Of a stretch of 64,000 nucleotides of DNA, positions 1 through 10,722 are shown in pieces. Each line of letters opens with the position of its first letter. The stretch's first letter is position 1. Under the pieces are notes generated by a model. It saw only the letters and a program-made list of their open reading frames with translations. It made no database searches and was not told where the DNA came from. Origin of the DNA: Dipylidium caninum (taxonomy: Eukaryota > Platyhelminthes > Cestoda > Cyclophyllidea > Dipylidiidae); NCBI GenBank assembly GCA_017562135.1, contig QEYB01000273.1, positions 42,271 to 106,270 of the forward strand, written 5' to 3'. Both the position numbers and the translations under genes were made by a program.

Positions 1-334
1 AGATAAGTCTGTTGAAGTTGAATAGCCTTGTAGAGCTCGATGTGGTATAGTGTAGGCAGACCACAATTTGTCTGGGGGGAAGTCAACTTCCACACTTTTC
101 TCGTAGAACATTCGGTGGTGTAACAAGAGAGGAGAAAAATACGAGAAGCCCAGTTGGTTATAGAAACCAGCTTAATTTGAATGATGCAACCGCGGAGATA
201 TCCCCTATATACGAATTGAAAGCTGATTTTTAGATAAGAAGCAGACATTATAGAAGGAGTGAATCAATGGAAAGCAAATGGGAAGTAAAGTCTGTAAAAG
301 GCTTGGATTAAGTATACTTGCACAAAGCCGACCT

Positions 335-364
335 AGTCAGTCAGTCAGTCAGTCAGTCAGTCAG
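335..364. repeat. AGTC tetranucleotide microsatellite, left arm
   Basis: About 7.5 tandem units of agtc. The matching tract in the right arm (30431-30464) is one unit longer, so the tract has changed length since the arms arose. Confidence 0.95.
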
Positions 365-619
365 CGTGTCCGCAGCAGAACGCGACATTGCCAATGCGCG
401 CATACGCCGATGCAGTTGTCAACGGTTAGCCGCCAACTTTGCCTCTTGCCTTTATAATCACTTTCTCTGCTGCAATCTTCTCCTCGTATATTTTAACCCT
501 TCCCCATAGAACCTTGTCAACCTGCGAAGAGCACTCATTTGGACCAGAATGTTATGAGTATTGCTGTCAACTCTCGCCTACTTGACAGTTGAAGAGCCTG
601 GTGCGAATAAAAATGGCGG

Positions 620-1035
620 TTAAATGCCTATGAAATTGAATGGCGAACGATTCTGTTAGACGACAAACCAGCAACCGAGCGGATTGGCGGTTCCATGAGA
701 GCCAAACACATCCCTGTCAGTAGCACTCAAACTGTGGACCCCAATCGGAAGTATGATTACTTCAAGTTGACTTCTCTTTTCTTCACCTCTCCCTCTCTGC
801 CTCCCTCCTCCTCTTCAGCCAAACCGAATTCAACGACTACGTAATCGAGGAATTCTGAATCAAGGCGGTGTGAAGTTATTACTGGGAAAGCAGGACAGTT
901 GCAGTAGTGGACACGTGGGATTACAAGTTGGTGTAGTGTTCGCCCAAACAAAGAGGTACCTCTCGGAAAAGAGACATCAACCAGGCCATTGTGGACTGCT
1001 TTGCAGCCACATTTAAGTTGTCCTCATACCGTGCT
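620..1035 (+). pseudogene. Decayed family member, exons 2-3 (left arm)
   Basis: A strongly diverged relative of the three-exon secreted family. Exon 3 starts at 819 after a pyrimidine-rich acceptor ending cttcag. It reads Gln-Thr-Glu-Phe-Asn-Asp-Tyr-Val-Ile-Glu-Glu-Phe, then an in-frame TGA, then Val-Ala-Val-Val-Asp-Thr-Trp-Asp-Tyr and a second stop. This follows the exon 3 pattern of gene K (FNGAYTIL, then VSVMSTWNH). Further on, frame-shifted sequence (DINQAIVDCFAATF) aligns with the tail of the copy at 9655-9886. Upstream, about 620-765 resembles the second half of exon 2 (around a conserved Trp-Arg) but is frame-broken. The matching copy is at 29750-30180 on the other strand. Assignment rests on alignment by eye. 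Confidence 0.5.
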
Positions 1036-3189
1036 GATTGGAATGTTGATCCAAACGTCATTTTGGCATAATACATTACGTGAGGAATCACTTTGCTACG
1101 TGGAGCATACGAAAAGGGAAAGCGAATTGGTCTCTTTTCTTGTCCATTCCAATCGCCGTCACTATCGTGCTGACTGTTCGACGCAGTGGGCCCTAACTGA
1201 AGTGATTTTGGTAGTCGCTGGCGTAAGGAGAAGGGAGTAAAGGCGTTGGAACCAGTAACGAGAGTGATTTGGCCGTAACCGACAACTGTGTGAGGGGAAG
1301 ATGTTCCTGCTGCTGTTAAACACTACATCGACTCATGAGGTATCGGCAGTCTGAGTTCACATGTGCCTTGCCTGATAGGGTGGTGAAGGGACTGTCTATC
1401 ATGGAAGAGCGAGAGCCGCCTACCGACTCCTCGTTCCAAACTGTCATGTGGTCGAATCCTTTGTGACTGCATCTCCACTCGCAATGCTTTGCGTGTGAAA
1501 GAAGTGGGTAGAGCAACGGCGTCCGTCAATCGCCTCCTATTCAAAGCGTTCGATTTGGGCATAGTAAATGTGGCATCCTCCGTCGTTTTCAACTTCCATT
1601 CTTAGAGTGTATAGACTACCTGTCGGCGTATTGCTACTTGACGCGTTTACAGAGAGTGAAATTCATGTGGACCGCTGTGAGGACCAAGAGTAGCCCGAGG
1701 CCTCATCTTTCTCCAAATGATGTTGCCACTTCTTCAGTCATCACCTCCGCCCAACAGCCGCATGACGATTGATATGAGAGGCGGAGATTTGTGTGCTGTA
1801 GATCACGCGCATATTAACGGCCAGTTGGCTTAAAAGGGCTTCTTGCGCTACTGCGGAGGACAAAATACGCCTTGTCTAGAGTCAAAGGCCTTCGTGTCGG
1901 GTGCATTATGCAGAAATCTGCCTTTACGAAGCTTTCTTTCCATCCTTTTCACCAGCATACGCTTCGTGGAAAAGTGTAATGGTGGAGCTGGTTGGATGTG
2001 CTAGTATTTGTCTACGTCGTATGGCACCACAGAGACGGCGGAAATCAGTCGTTGATCCATGCAACCTTTCATGGTCACGCAAACATGTTTCATTTCACTC
2101 ACTCACAACTTTCATTGTTGGTAAAATGTAATGAACGGGGGAATGCTTGCGTTAACTGATGATCACTGATGTTTCACGTAGGCAGGTTGGTGTGCTCTGA
2201 GGATGTTCGAAGGAATTGTGAATTGGAGCAGCATAAGGATAAACACAGGTCATCAGCCGATCTCTCTGTCAATAGCCCTACTATTTCATTCCGTCACCAG
2301 ACTATCTCGTCTTCAACAAGAGCTGAAATTTCCTCCCGGCTAACTTACCACCGGGCACTTAGGGCACATCTCCATGAATTGGACACCATCATAGTCTAAT
2401 GGGCAAAGCCGGCTGGTTTTCTTGTGCTAACGGTTTTAACTCCCACCACCGAAACAAACTTGTGGCGCGCCTTCTCAAGTTCTGTTGGGAGAGTCTTAAG
2501 CCATAGGAGATAGCGGATGTCATGTGCGTTCAGCCCATTTCCAGTGGCGAGTCTTTGACGGGTGTGGCTGTTGCGGTAGGCGATGCCCTTGACTCCAAAA
2601 CGCGTCTTATTCGTTTGGATGCTCTGGCGCACGAGGTACTTTGACGACAGGCGTTGAACACTGGGACATAAGAGCGGGAGCCTTCAGGGCTTCTACACAT
2701 CTGGCTATGGCAACATTTGATCCTCACCAGCAGACTTCGCACAAAGCGGCATTGGGTCGTTTCGTCTACTCTCGTCGCGGCCAGTGCTTTCTTAGCACAG
2801 AAAAATTAACTGTAGTCATACGTGATGTAACATTCGTAAATGTGGACTCAAGTCATCTCGGTCATCTCGCCAATTCGTGTTGCCGCTCTTCAAAATACCG
2901 TATCCACTTTGGCATCGAATCATCAGTGAGCGATATCGAAGGAAACTCGACGTGTTTCTTTTAACCTTATCCGAATCTACGCATTTCAAGATGTGTGCAA
3001 TGACAACCGGTCACTTATCCCATGACTGCTTCAATTCCCGCTCTTCCTGTACGTCGGTGCACAGATCTGTTGGGAAATGACACCGATTGCACAGTTGCCG
3101 GAAAGGGACAGCATCGGCGGTAGAGAAAGTTCTACGTCAATGCCGGTTATGGCAGCAGGAAGTGAATGAGAAGTGTAGGAGCGTAGCGT

Positions 3190-3509
3190 TAAATATATCA
3201 ACTTATATGAATTTGGTAAATGGTAGCAATATATACCATGAGATTACTTAACTAAATTCAGAGTGGCAAAACACCGCCCCCTCACTGAAACAAAGCGCAA
3301 AATTGGGACATGTTCTTGAGGTCAACAAAGGAAGTCAAGACCAGTATTTCTGGTCCATCAAGCGGTTCCCACTCTCCCTGTGGTGCGACGCGTCGTGAGC
3401 AAGCACCAGCACATCAACCGCGAGCCAGCTGAACCAATACACTTCTACGCAATGCGTGTACAAATGAGGCGGATTGAAGGAGGCCTCAGTGAAGACAGAG
3501 CTTAGTAAC
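3190..3509 (+). promoter_or_regulatory. Family upstream module, left-arm copy
   Basis: Non-coding block in front of the 3510 gene copy. The same block precedes the copies at 27158, 32259 and 34000 and stands alone at 12780-13130. Shared landmarks are an ATACTGGTC-like motif, a TTTGTTGACC or TTTGATGACC motif, gagcaaacaccagcac, and a TATA-like box about 45 nt before the ATG. In this copy the box reads tacaaat instead of tataaat, and about 101 nt present in the right arm are missing. It is probably a weakened promoter. Confidence 0.6.
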
Positions 3510-4275
3510 ATGACGATCCTCGCGACCGTCTATTCACTCGGCCTCCTGACCTCCCACCTCACCATCTTCGTGTGTTCAACGGCTCCCGCATGAGACAAAA
3601 GTGGCAGTCTACGTTTCCACCTCCAAAGTACTCACAGGTAATTGCCTATCATCCATCCAGTAAGCGAGTTTATCCCTCACTGAATTGTACACGACCCTCA
3701 TACGATACATCTCTCTCGTTACACAGCACCTTGTCAGCCACCGACCATCGTCACTGAGCAGCAGGATATCATGAAAATGGCGAAACACTTGACCTACGAG
3801 ACTTTCAGGCGCATGTTGATCGGAGATTTTAGCAGAACACGACATTTGGTGGCAGATGTGGAGAAATCCACATGGAGGATTATTCTGCGCCAAATGGTTG
3901 TGGATGGAGGAGAGTATACAATATCAGTGATAGGAGAGCGGATTCTCTTTGACCTCATCCTGTCTGCTCACGAGAGTCACGCGTAACGTCTCCTCACATA
4001 GGCCCCTTTTGCGCTCTTCATTCGTCCTCTTCTCTAACAGTGTGTTCGGCGGCGCCTACATCGTGGAGACATTTGAATTCACAGGACTACTCCGAGTTTG
4101 CATGTTACTGGGTGAGGTCTCCGTACAGGAGGCTGGGCACTATTGCGTGCTGGATTCAGTCGCAGACGCGTCCTTGACAAGTCTCAAGGAGACCATTTGG
4201 AGGAAGGCTATGGTGGGCTTTAATTCATCCATTTCAAGTGCTGCTGTCGACCCACCTAGAATAGCTGCTGTCTAA
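3510..4275 (+). pseudogene. Three-exon secreted-protein family, copy A (frameshifted)
   Basis: Exon 1 is 3510-3637, exon 2 is 3727-3982 and exon 3 is 4041-4275. All splice sites are GT-AG (acag/gtaatt, acacag/c, cgc/gtaacg, aacag/tg). Exon 1 encodes a hydrophobic signal peptide and then a Cys-Ser-Thr motif. One extra C near 3588, absent from the right-arm copy, shifts the frame and creates a stop about 27 codons in. Exon 2 opens with the conserved Cys-Gln-Pro-Pro and is open throughout; exon 3 is open too. The terminus is altered by a 1-nt deletion shared with the right-arm copy, which replaces the usual Ala-Cys-Arg-Leu ending with an unrelated tail and removes the third conserved cysteine. 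The TATA box and AATAAA are also degraded (tacaaa and acaaat). Probably a dead gene, unless the extra base is an assembly error. Confidence 0.8.
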
Positions 4276-4849
4276 CCAGAATTATTTGACCTCCCATTGT
4301 CCATGGTATCTGCACCTGAACAAATCAGTCTCTTTACACGGAATAGTGACCTTCTTCATGTGAAAACTCACGTTGCTGTGAGTATGCCCTTAAAGCTGCC
4401 TGACACGAACGGCCCTGAGGGCCATCAGCGGCTAAAGTGCCCATTGGCATTTCCTTTTCTCCAGGAGTAACATCACTCCATCCTTGCGGTCTGGTCACTT
4501 CGGTGAGTAAACGGCCAAGTGTCCCACAGTAAGAAGGTTACGTCGTCTGACAGTCCTCCGTTAGTATCAGCACGTGGTGTTGAGCGGTTGGCCTAACATA
4601 CCTGGCGGCGTCGTTAAACGTTAGATCGTGAGAGTGGTGTGTGTCCAAGGAAAACAATACACGCCTCAGATGAATGGAATGTTTCTTTTGCAGAGATGCC
4701 CATTTTCCAGCAGCGAAGACCACATTGACAGTAGGCACGCTCTGGCCATCATGGGCATTTCAACAAAACACGTCCGAGATTCGTTATTTCCATGAAAATC
4801 AGTTAAAGGGTGGGTAATTCAAACTCGCGGATGAGGGGCGCCCTACGCC

Positions 4850-5233
4850 GTGAGGGTGCTTCACCATTCACTACGTGTTCACTTCGGCACGAAACATGGA
4901 GTTGGACATTGCCTCGGCTCGACGGATACGGGCTTTCGTCACAGTCTACTGCTGGATTTAGTTAACGCCGTCAAGTCACACCACTCCACGCGTCGGATTC
5001 GGAATCCTCGACAAGTTGGCCTCCTTGTTAGAAATGGAGTTGCCAAGTCAAGGCAAGGCCGTCGTCAGAGAGTGAGAAGTTGTACTTCGGTGCTTAACAT
5101 AACTGGGCTCTGCCGATATAGAAAAAGCAACAAATGGAAGAAATGTAGGTGCGGTCAAAGTAGTAGATGGAAGTGTTACATTCACATCGAGGTTGCTGTT
5201 TTTAAGGAGAGTTCCTTATGGAATTCTGTGTGA
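4850..5233 (+). pseudogene. Open frame with exon-3-like core (left arm)
   Basis: A 127-codon open frame kept in both arms (right-arm partner 25447-25818, minus strand). Residues from about 10 read VHFGTKHGVGHCLGSTDTGF followed by a leucine-rich stretch and VNAVKSHHS. The Cys-Leu-Gly-x-Thr-Asp core recurs in the same frame at 36360-36472 and 60930-61080. The VNAVKSHHS part resembles VNAIKTGYHS at the end of the exon at 53115-53316. I read it as a diverged exon 3 of the main family with basic, cysteine-containing read-through sequence behind it. Differences between the arms include several amino-acid changes, so protein-level constraint is not shown. Confidence 0.35.
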
Positions 5234-5306
5234 GTTTGTGATTATTTCAATCTGGCTATTAGACAGCATGAACATCAAAGGCTGTATGAGCATTTCGAAA
5301 ACGTGT

Positions 5307-5363
5307 CTACCAAAAACACCTTCTTAGGAACCGGGACAGATGGACTACCACGATAAACGACAT
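5307..5363 (-). pseudogene. Orphan first-exon start with signal peptide (left arm)
   Basis: ATG at 5363 in the context gaggccttcgtgaag...caacATG, which matches the 5' leader of intact gene D. It encodes Met-Ser-Phe-Ile-Val-Val-Val-His-Leu-Ser-Arg-Phe-Leu and stops after 18 codons. It looks like the start of a family exon 1 that lost its remainder. The right-arm twin is at 25305-25361. Confidence 0.45.
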
Positions 5364-5394
5364 GTTGGGGAACATCGTCTTCACGAAGGCCTCC

Positions 5395-5800
5395 TCCGAT
5401 CCTGTCGGCAAATCAACGACGGTGTGGGCGTTGCACAACAGGCTGCGTATTTCCCTGGAAGCCCGAATAGCTAAAAACGACATTACAAACCTGTTTACTA
5501 TCCACCAAAATAAGTTTCAAACTCGTCCGACAAAGTGTGTTGGCCAATGGGACTTCTCTGTGGTCGAGTCTCTTGCCATCATTGGCGTATCCCGAGGAAT
5601 AGTGACAATTTTCGACGGCTGACAAGGTGGTTTGGAAAGGCGAATGCAGTGCTTAAAGTGCGTGGTCGACGAAAAAGCGATGAAACATATGGACAGAATG
5701 GTGTGAAGTCAGTGTTGTACAGTGAATAGATGAAAACTAGGAGCATCCCACACGTTTCATGCGGCACTCAGGCTGCATGAAGCGGTCGTGACACATGCCT
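5395..5800 (-). pseudogene. Decayed family member, exons 1-2 (left arm)
   Basis: Exon 2 starts at 5629 with caccttgtcagccg, giving Pro-Cys-Gln-Pro-Ser-Lys-Ile-Val-Thr, the family exon 2 opening. A stop follows in that frame. Upstream, at about 5715-5790, Pro-His-Glu-Thr-x6-Leu-Val-Phe matches the end of exon 1 (His-Glu-Thr followed by a strand). The intron 1 donor GTAATT has become an ACTGAC-like sequence and no clear acceptor AG precedes exon 2. The right-arm twin is at 24870-25275. Confidence 0.45.
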
Positions 5801-5811
5801 TGGAAGCACGG

Positions 5812-6234
5812 TTATTGTTCACACTTTGTGAGGGTTCGGTGTCTGCTTGTCCCTTCGTTACAGTACGAACAGCCCGTAAGCTGATCAGTGGCACCCACAA
5901 CCCAACACTTCCGCCTGAAATGGTAATCATGGCAAGATTGTTGTTTTCATAGATTTTTGTTAGGAAGGGGAACACAAGATGGTATGCCTAGTTGGTAACC
6001 ATCTCACCACTCAACCATTTTGGTGAGTTCCCCAACGAGGCCTCGGTATTTCCCTCCACACGCCAGTATTGGGAGAGCAGTAATAAGTATCCCCACTGAT
6101 TTGGGCAGTCGTGTTCGCAAGCAACCACATCCAACAGTGGAATGCGCCTCCTTAAGAAGGGGGGAAAGAGCTCGGCTGTTTTGAGTCCACTTCAGTCGAA
6201 GGAAATAAACACAGAATTGGGAATTACCTGACAT
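5812..6234 (-). pseudogene. Two-exon conserved module of unknown family (left arm)
   Basis: First segment 6234-6004 is open and contains GGKYRGLVGELTKMV. A donor gtgaga lies at its end. The second segment starts at 5914 after tttcag and ends with a TAA at 5812; its reading is cysteine-rich and ends Thr-Lys-Cys-Glu-Gln. The same layout, including a second segment of exactly 103 nt ending Lys-Cys-x-x-stop, appears at 24434-24856 and 23124-23536. More than one frame is open in the first segment, so the true product is uncertain. No family recognised. Confidence 0.35.
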
Positions 6235-6701
6235 ATTAGACAGGTGAACAAAGGAATACCCACGTCAGGGGAGATAGAGCAGTTACAGCTACGGTAGACG
6301 ACAAGTTCAGACTTTTCGTAGCCTATGCGGATTTTGATTGTTCGATTGGTAAAGACGAGAAGAAATAAGGTAAGGAGATGTTGAGTTTAGTCGATAATGA
6401 GGAGGCAGTCTGTTCCTCACAGAAAAATCATCCTCCCAAGGCCTAAAGTAGAATCTGATTAGGACGTAAGCTTAGCGATCCTCCATTTGCTGCTCTCTTA
6501 CTGCAGTGGACCCTGAATAGTTCAGGCCTGTGCTGAGCAGAGTGTACTTACTCCGACTGATATTGAAATGGACATTTGGGCACTAGGAAGCCGATGACCG
6601 TTATCGAGGCCGGTGAGATATGAAGGCTTTCATCCCATCCCTTCAAGCAACGGGCCCTATTGAGATAAAAGCTATGACACTACTCCACGTGAAGAGCACA
6701 G

Positions 6702-6707
6702 TTTATT
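6702..6707 (-). terminator. Poly(A) signal of the exon-3 fragment at 6783
   Basis: Minus-strand AATAAA in ctcaataaactgtgctcttcac, nearly the same sentence as the signal after gene D (20675-20680). It lies about 80 nt beyond the exon 3 fragment and just outside the inverted repeat. Confidence 0.6.
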
Positions 6708-6782
6708 GAGGCATAGACGTCGTAACTATATGTAGCCATATAACTCTGATCAGGCAGCAGTCATTCTAAGTGAGTTGAGAAC

Positions 6783-6990
6783 AAGTATTTTAAGTGGATG
6801 AATTTAAACCCCTCACAAATTTCCCCCAAATACACATTTTGTGATATGCCAAGAACTCTCCTACCACTCTATCCAGCATATTATAATTCCAAGCCTCGTG
6901 TACGTCGACTTGTAGTAACGAATTATCAACTCGGAAGGATGCTGTAGATTCAAGAGCTTTGATGATGTAGGCGCCAGGCACCACTCTGTT
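6783..6990 (-). pseudogene. Solitary exon 3 of the family, copy B (D-type)
   Basis: Minus-strand frame reading Val-Val-Pro-Gly-Ala-Tyr-Ile-Ile-Lys-Ala, then RVDNSL, then LAYHK and FNSST. It is closest to exon 3 of gene D at 20413. It begins after a plausible acceptor (tccaacag) near 6990. No exon 1 or 2 was found upstream on this strand, and the terminal Ala-Cys-Arg is missing. It is a partial duplicate sitting at the inner end of the left arm. Confidence 0.7.
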
Positions 6991-9380
6991 GGAAAGGAGA
7001 TTTAGTGAGGGTAAAACTGCTAACTCATGCAACACGCAGTAGGCGAGGTGTTGAGTTAGCCTTATGCATTGAAGGGAGGAAAACAAGGAGTGGCGGTTGC
7101 GCATGATGCAGTGGTGCTGCAGTCGAATGCCATAAGCTTCCCTTTACATGGGGTGCAACCGTCACCTACAAATGAACGACACCGTGACCAATGGCTAAAT
7201 AAACCCTGATTTACTGGAATCAGTGAGTTTTTTAAAGGAATCCTTTCACTTCTCTCACCCTCCACTCATGAAGTTCGCCTGTTGAGTCCTCCAGCTGGTG
7301 GTGCGGTTGGAGGGCGGGAAAACTGCAACCTTAAAAGAGTACGTTTACACATAGCGCTGATATTCGAGTTTGGCAGTGTGTGACGAGGAGCATCTACGTG
7401 GCTGCACGAGAGTGACTTCACCTTTGAGGGCATTGAAACCACCAACATTGGTAGGCACCTACTCGATCGTCAAGGAAGTTATATCGCCCTAGTTCCGCAT
7501 TAAGTTTCACCTCTCTCTGTCTTCCTATATGTCTTTCTCGCTCTCAAGCATCCTTCTGTTAGCTGATAACAATTTTATTACCCTCGATTGGCGCTAAGAA
7601 AGGCAGATGCCGGTTGTGGTGGCGGTTAGAGTCCGGTAAAGAGGGGTCGCGTACATGGGGGATGGGGAAGGGAACGGGAGTAAGCGCACAAGAGCGTCGT
7701 AGGCTGCTCTTCGTCGTTTGCTCATCAGCATACATCTTGTTTTTTCAATGCTCACGTGCCGATAACAGCGTCCTACCTTATGTAGTCACTGCCAACTGAA
7801 TAGCATCCTTATTTGGCCACCACCTCTCCTTCTTTTCTTCTTTCCTTCCTTCAGCCTGCTCTCTAATGTGGCAAATACAGCCATGACAAGACGAATTTAT
7901 GGGTGCTTGCAAACGCTTTTAGTGGTTTTCATATATTGCCCGAGAACATCTTTTTCGCAGCAGATTAGCAAAAGAGTTTCTGATAAAATGCCCATATCTT
8001 GCAGCACCGCCAAGGCATTGGCTAGTGGAGGAAGATGGGATTGACGATATTGCAGACAGTCGTTTCAGCTTTGAAACAACGAAGTTGCAAGTCATGCGGT
8101 CAGCTGATGGGTGTGAAGACCATCACCGGATCGAATATGTGCGCACCCTTGTCGCAGGGGACGTAGCACAAAAGATGGGTAAGAGGAACCACAGTCCCCA
8201 GTGAGGCATCAACTCACTCCATGAGGACAAGGTGGATGCGGACCCCAAATATCCTCTGCTCGCTCCCAGTCAGACATGAATGCATGCGCTCTACAAGTTG
8301 ACGGCTTAACGCAGTGGAACTGGGTGACAACTCAAAGCCTCCCCTTCTTCACGGCAATCTGTTTGTGAGCAAAAACTTTCCACACATCGCGCCTTCTCAA
8401 AAACACACACCCTTACATTCTGGTGTCCGAATACTGAAAAGTCTGTCTGAGGTCTGGGAGCATTGGAGGAGATTGTTTGGTGTAAGCGCTGAAGTACTGA
8501 TGATCGCCGCTCGAACTCAGTCAGGTCTGTTGAAGGCTCCATGCTTCTACTACTTCTCAATGTTGGGCTTCCAACTTATCCTTGATTTGCCTCTTTCTTC
8601 ACTGACGCAATAACAGACAATGCATATGTACTCTTGACATATCCATTGACCGCCGAAATGAAGCACGTCTCTCCACTCTTCCACCTCCTCACAACGTAGC
8701 CTTTTATCTCGCATCTACGTCTTCCATCCACTTGTGCTAGATGGAGAACGGGAATTTTGGCCTCCTCACCTCCCCTCCAGGCGACTCTCCAAGCCAATAA
8801 CTAACACCTCTCCAATCGTCTCTCCATCGCAACTAATGAAGACTTACCCCCAAGACTGACTACTCCTGTGCAGACTGCACGAGTGCGTGCCATGCCGCAG
8901 TAACGGCACCTGTCTGACCCTGTGAATCTTAAAGCATCGATTTGAGCGATCCGTGGAGCTGCGGGCTACCCATTAATAATTAACTGCTTTTGAGCGTCTT
9001 CCGATTTCCTGCTTGTTTACCTGACCGTATTGCCAAGGTGAGAAGGGCAATGGGAAGACTGACACGTGTTGTGCAACGAGGGGCGTAGAATGTCCAGGAA
9101 TTGTGCGAAAACCTGCAGGCCAAATTAGGCTGTAAGTTCACAGCTCCTCATCTCATTTCTATCCACGGCTGTATGGGCACTGTTCAACCATTTCCCCCAT
9201 GCCATTTTCCGCTGCGAGTTCGCTGACTGACTGGGTCGGCTTTGTGATGGCATACTTAATTCCAGCTTTTCACAGACGTTACTTCCCATTTGCTTTCCAT
9301 TTATTCACGCCTTCTGTTATGTCTGCTTTTTATCTGTGCATTAGCTTTCAATTCGTATGTACGAGAGATCTCCGCTGTTA
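6991..9380. other. Stretch without a recognised gene
   Basis: Short frames only. Its part 7600-8160 is directly repeated at 49615-50070 (landmarks ggtcgcgtacatggggg and cattggctagtgga), so it is a dispersed block. I see no splice-bounded family exon here. Confidence 0.5.
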
Positions 9381-9384
9381 CGTC

Positions 9385-9712
9385 ATTCAAATCAACTCAC
9401 TTTCCATAACTAACTGTGCGTCTCGCATTTTTCTCCTCTCTTATTACAGCACCGAATGTTCTGCGACCAAACGGTGGAAGTTGACTTCCTCCCAGCCCAA
9501 TTGGGTTCTGCTTACACGCTACTGCATCGCGCTTTCGAAGGCTATTCAACTCCACTCAGAGAGATTAAACAACTTTCTTTCATCAGAGTCTCGGACAAAT
9601 TCACTAGTCGGCAAAGCCAGCACCAGCCGAGGCGTCAGGTGAAATGTTTGACTATTATTTTGTTTGGGGCACTCGACAGGTGGCATTGCGCATAGCCGAC
9701 GTGAAGGCGGCT
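9385..9712. repeat. Dispersed block, copy at 9.4-9.7 kb
   Basis: Nearly identical in the same direction to 32680-33004, and related to the outer ends of both inverted-repeat arms (1-240 and 30560-30790) and to 48690-48770. It carries an acceptor-like ttattacag, then an open frame containing VEVDFLPAQLG and HRAFEGYSTPLREI. The spacing resembles family exon 3 (EVSV..., then SLxxLKE). Its last 58 nt are the 3' end of the family exon 3 on the other strand (9655-9886). It may be a very old exon 3 relic or non-coding; two frames are open. Confidence 0.45.
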
Positions 9713-10345
9713 GTGAGGCCTTCGCGGATGCTTGTCTCCTCAGCCGACTGCTGGTGTCCCACGTAAACTTCTGCAATTTCGTGGTCCCAGGTCTTCACCA
9801 TCGTGAATGCACCTTCGTCCCTGTTATAGCGGATGCGACCCCTGTATTTCAGTGAGACGACTTTGTGACTGCGAAAGTGCACACAACTGAAGGGGAAGAA
9901 AGAGCGCAGTAACAGTGGCTACTTGACGGAAACGCACTAGTATGTTGGCAGATGGTATTCCACATAGTTGATCGGCATGTTGCGAAGTTGCGTTGAGAAA
10001 TCAAATTCATCCGCGTTACTGCCAATCTGTTGGAGGTTGATGGTCCACTTTGCGGCCCTTAAATCTGCCCACCAAAATTTCTCATAGTCCGCACTCTTGA
10101 GTATGGTTTGATTGAAGGCTTCATAAGCAAATTGAGTGGCAATTTTCGTGACATCACTCTGCAAATGGCTACTTGCGTGTGGTTGACACTGTCCTAGAAA
10201 GCCAACAGCTAACATGTCACAGCAATGAGGTACTTGAAAATGATGGGGTCCTGTAGATGAGCAAATTCTCTTGCTGTGGAGTTGCGCACAAAGAGGAGGT
10301 GAGAAAGCATGTCTGAATGGTGAGGAGGGCAAGCACAAGAAATAT
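9655..10345 (-). pseudogene. Three-exon family, divergent copy C (start codon lost)
   Basis: Exon 3 is 9655-9886, exon 2 is 9938-10193 (exactly 256 nt, as in intact genes) and exon 1 is about 10234-10345. Exon 2 begins Gly-Gln-Cys-Gln-Pro-His and contains YEKFWWADLRAAKW; exon 3 contains MVKTWDHEIAEV and ends Ala-Thr-Cys-Arg-Val-Pro. Phases 1 and 2 are kept. Exon 1 reads as a hydrophobic leader (FLVLALLTI), then Cys-Ala-Thr-Pro-Gln-Gln-Glu, matching the family Cys-Ser-Thr-Ala-x-His-Glu. The expected ATG is ATA, and a TAG stands directly before it in frame. Intron 1 would be only 40 nt. Either the gene is inactive or it gets its start from an unseen upstream exon. Sequence is far from the A/D/F group. 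Confidence 0.65.
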
Positions 10346-10350
10346 CTAGA

Positions 10351-10722
10351 TTATAGCCTTTTCAGTAGGTCGATGTGTTTTCTTATCCATTCGGCCCCAT
10401 TCGCCTTTATATCCTGCCTGAGCTGTTGGCTTATCGACCATTGGCTTGAAGTCAGTGCGCGCAACGGGGTGTTCGTCGCAAGTTGCCACCGACGCGCGCC
10501 TTTCCACAGATTCACCTCGTAATAAACCCGTGAATTGACACCTTTGCGGCGTAGCACATGAACGAATGCGATGAGACGAGGTTGCCACAGTTGGTTTAAT
10601 GCTGAGTCCAAGGTAGTGGTAAGTGTGCCAATTACCTTGCAAATTGTCGTTGCAAATACTGCAGCTACTAACGAAATTTTGTCATCAAAAGTGACAACTC
10701 CCCAAACAAGTAAACAGTCCAC
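10351..10722 (-). CDS. Open frame of 123 codons, unknown, possible exon-2 relative
   Basis: Continuous minus-strand frame ending only 6 nt before exon 1 of copy C. It contains VWGVVTFDDKISL, then SRVYYEVNLWKGARRW, then IRKHIDLLKRL. The middle part resembles the strand-rich half of family exon 2 (KFWWADLRAAKW in copy C). Its first part recurs at 52167-52370 and 61740-61880 (plus strand), where FDD and LRLSI-like sequence can be followed but with altered frames. A GT-AG pair at 10635 and 10602 would define a 34-nt intron but would break the frame, so I do not use it. No ATG is present at its start. It may be a pseudogene. Confidence 0.3.
   Translation of the reverse strand: MDCLLVWGVVTFDDKISLVAAVFATTICKVIGTLTTTLDSALNQLWQPRLIAFVHVLRRKGVNSRVYYEVNLWKGARRWQLATNTPLRALTSSQWSISQQLRQDIKANGAEWIRKHIDLLKRL

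Larger units (their letters stand above)
1..6648. repeat. Left arm of a large inverted repeat
   Basis: Reading this arm as reverse complement gives the segment 24019-30798. The match can be followed from position 1 (pairs with 30798) to 6648 (pairs with 24019), where similarity stops abruptly after the shared octamer cttcaagc. The repeat may continue beyond the left edge of the window. This arm is about 130 nt shorter than its partner; most of the difference is one deletion of about 101 nt near 3265. Identity is high but not complete: single-base changes and 1-nt indels are scattered throughout, so the arms are separate loci or old enough to have diverged. Confidence 0.93.

Noticed and set aside
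335..364. CRISPR-like array
   Set aside because: It is a simple 4-nt microsatellite without spacers; no array with repeats and unique spacers exists in the window.
10602..10635. 34-nt intron in the 10351-10722 frame
   Set aside because: The GT-AG pair is good, but removing it breaks the open frame, so the intron is not used in the annotation.
10351..10722. Cystatin-like interpretation of the strand-rich part
   Set aside because: There is no QxVxG motif and no Pro-Trp loop; the resemblance is only a generic strand pattern.
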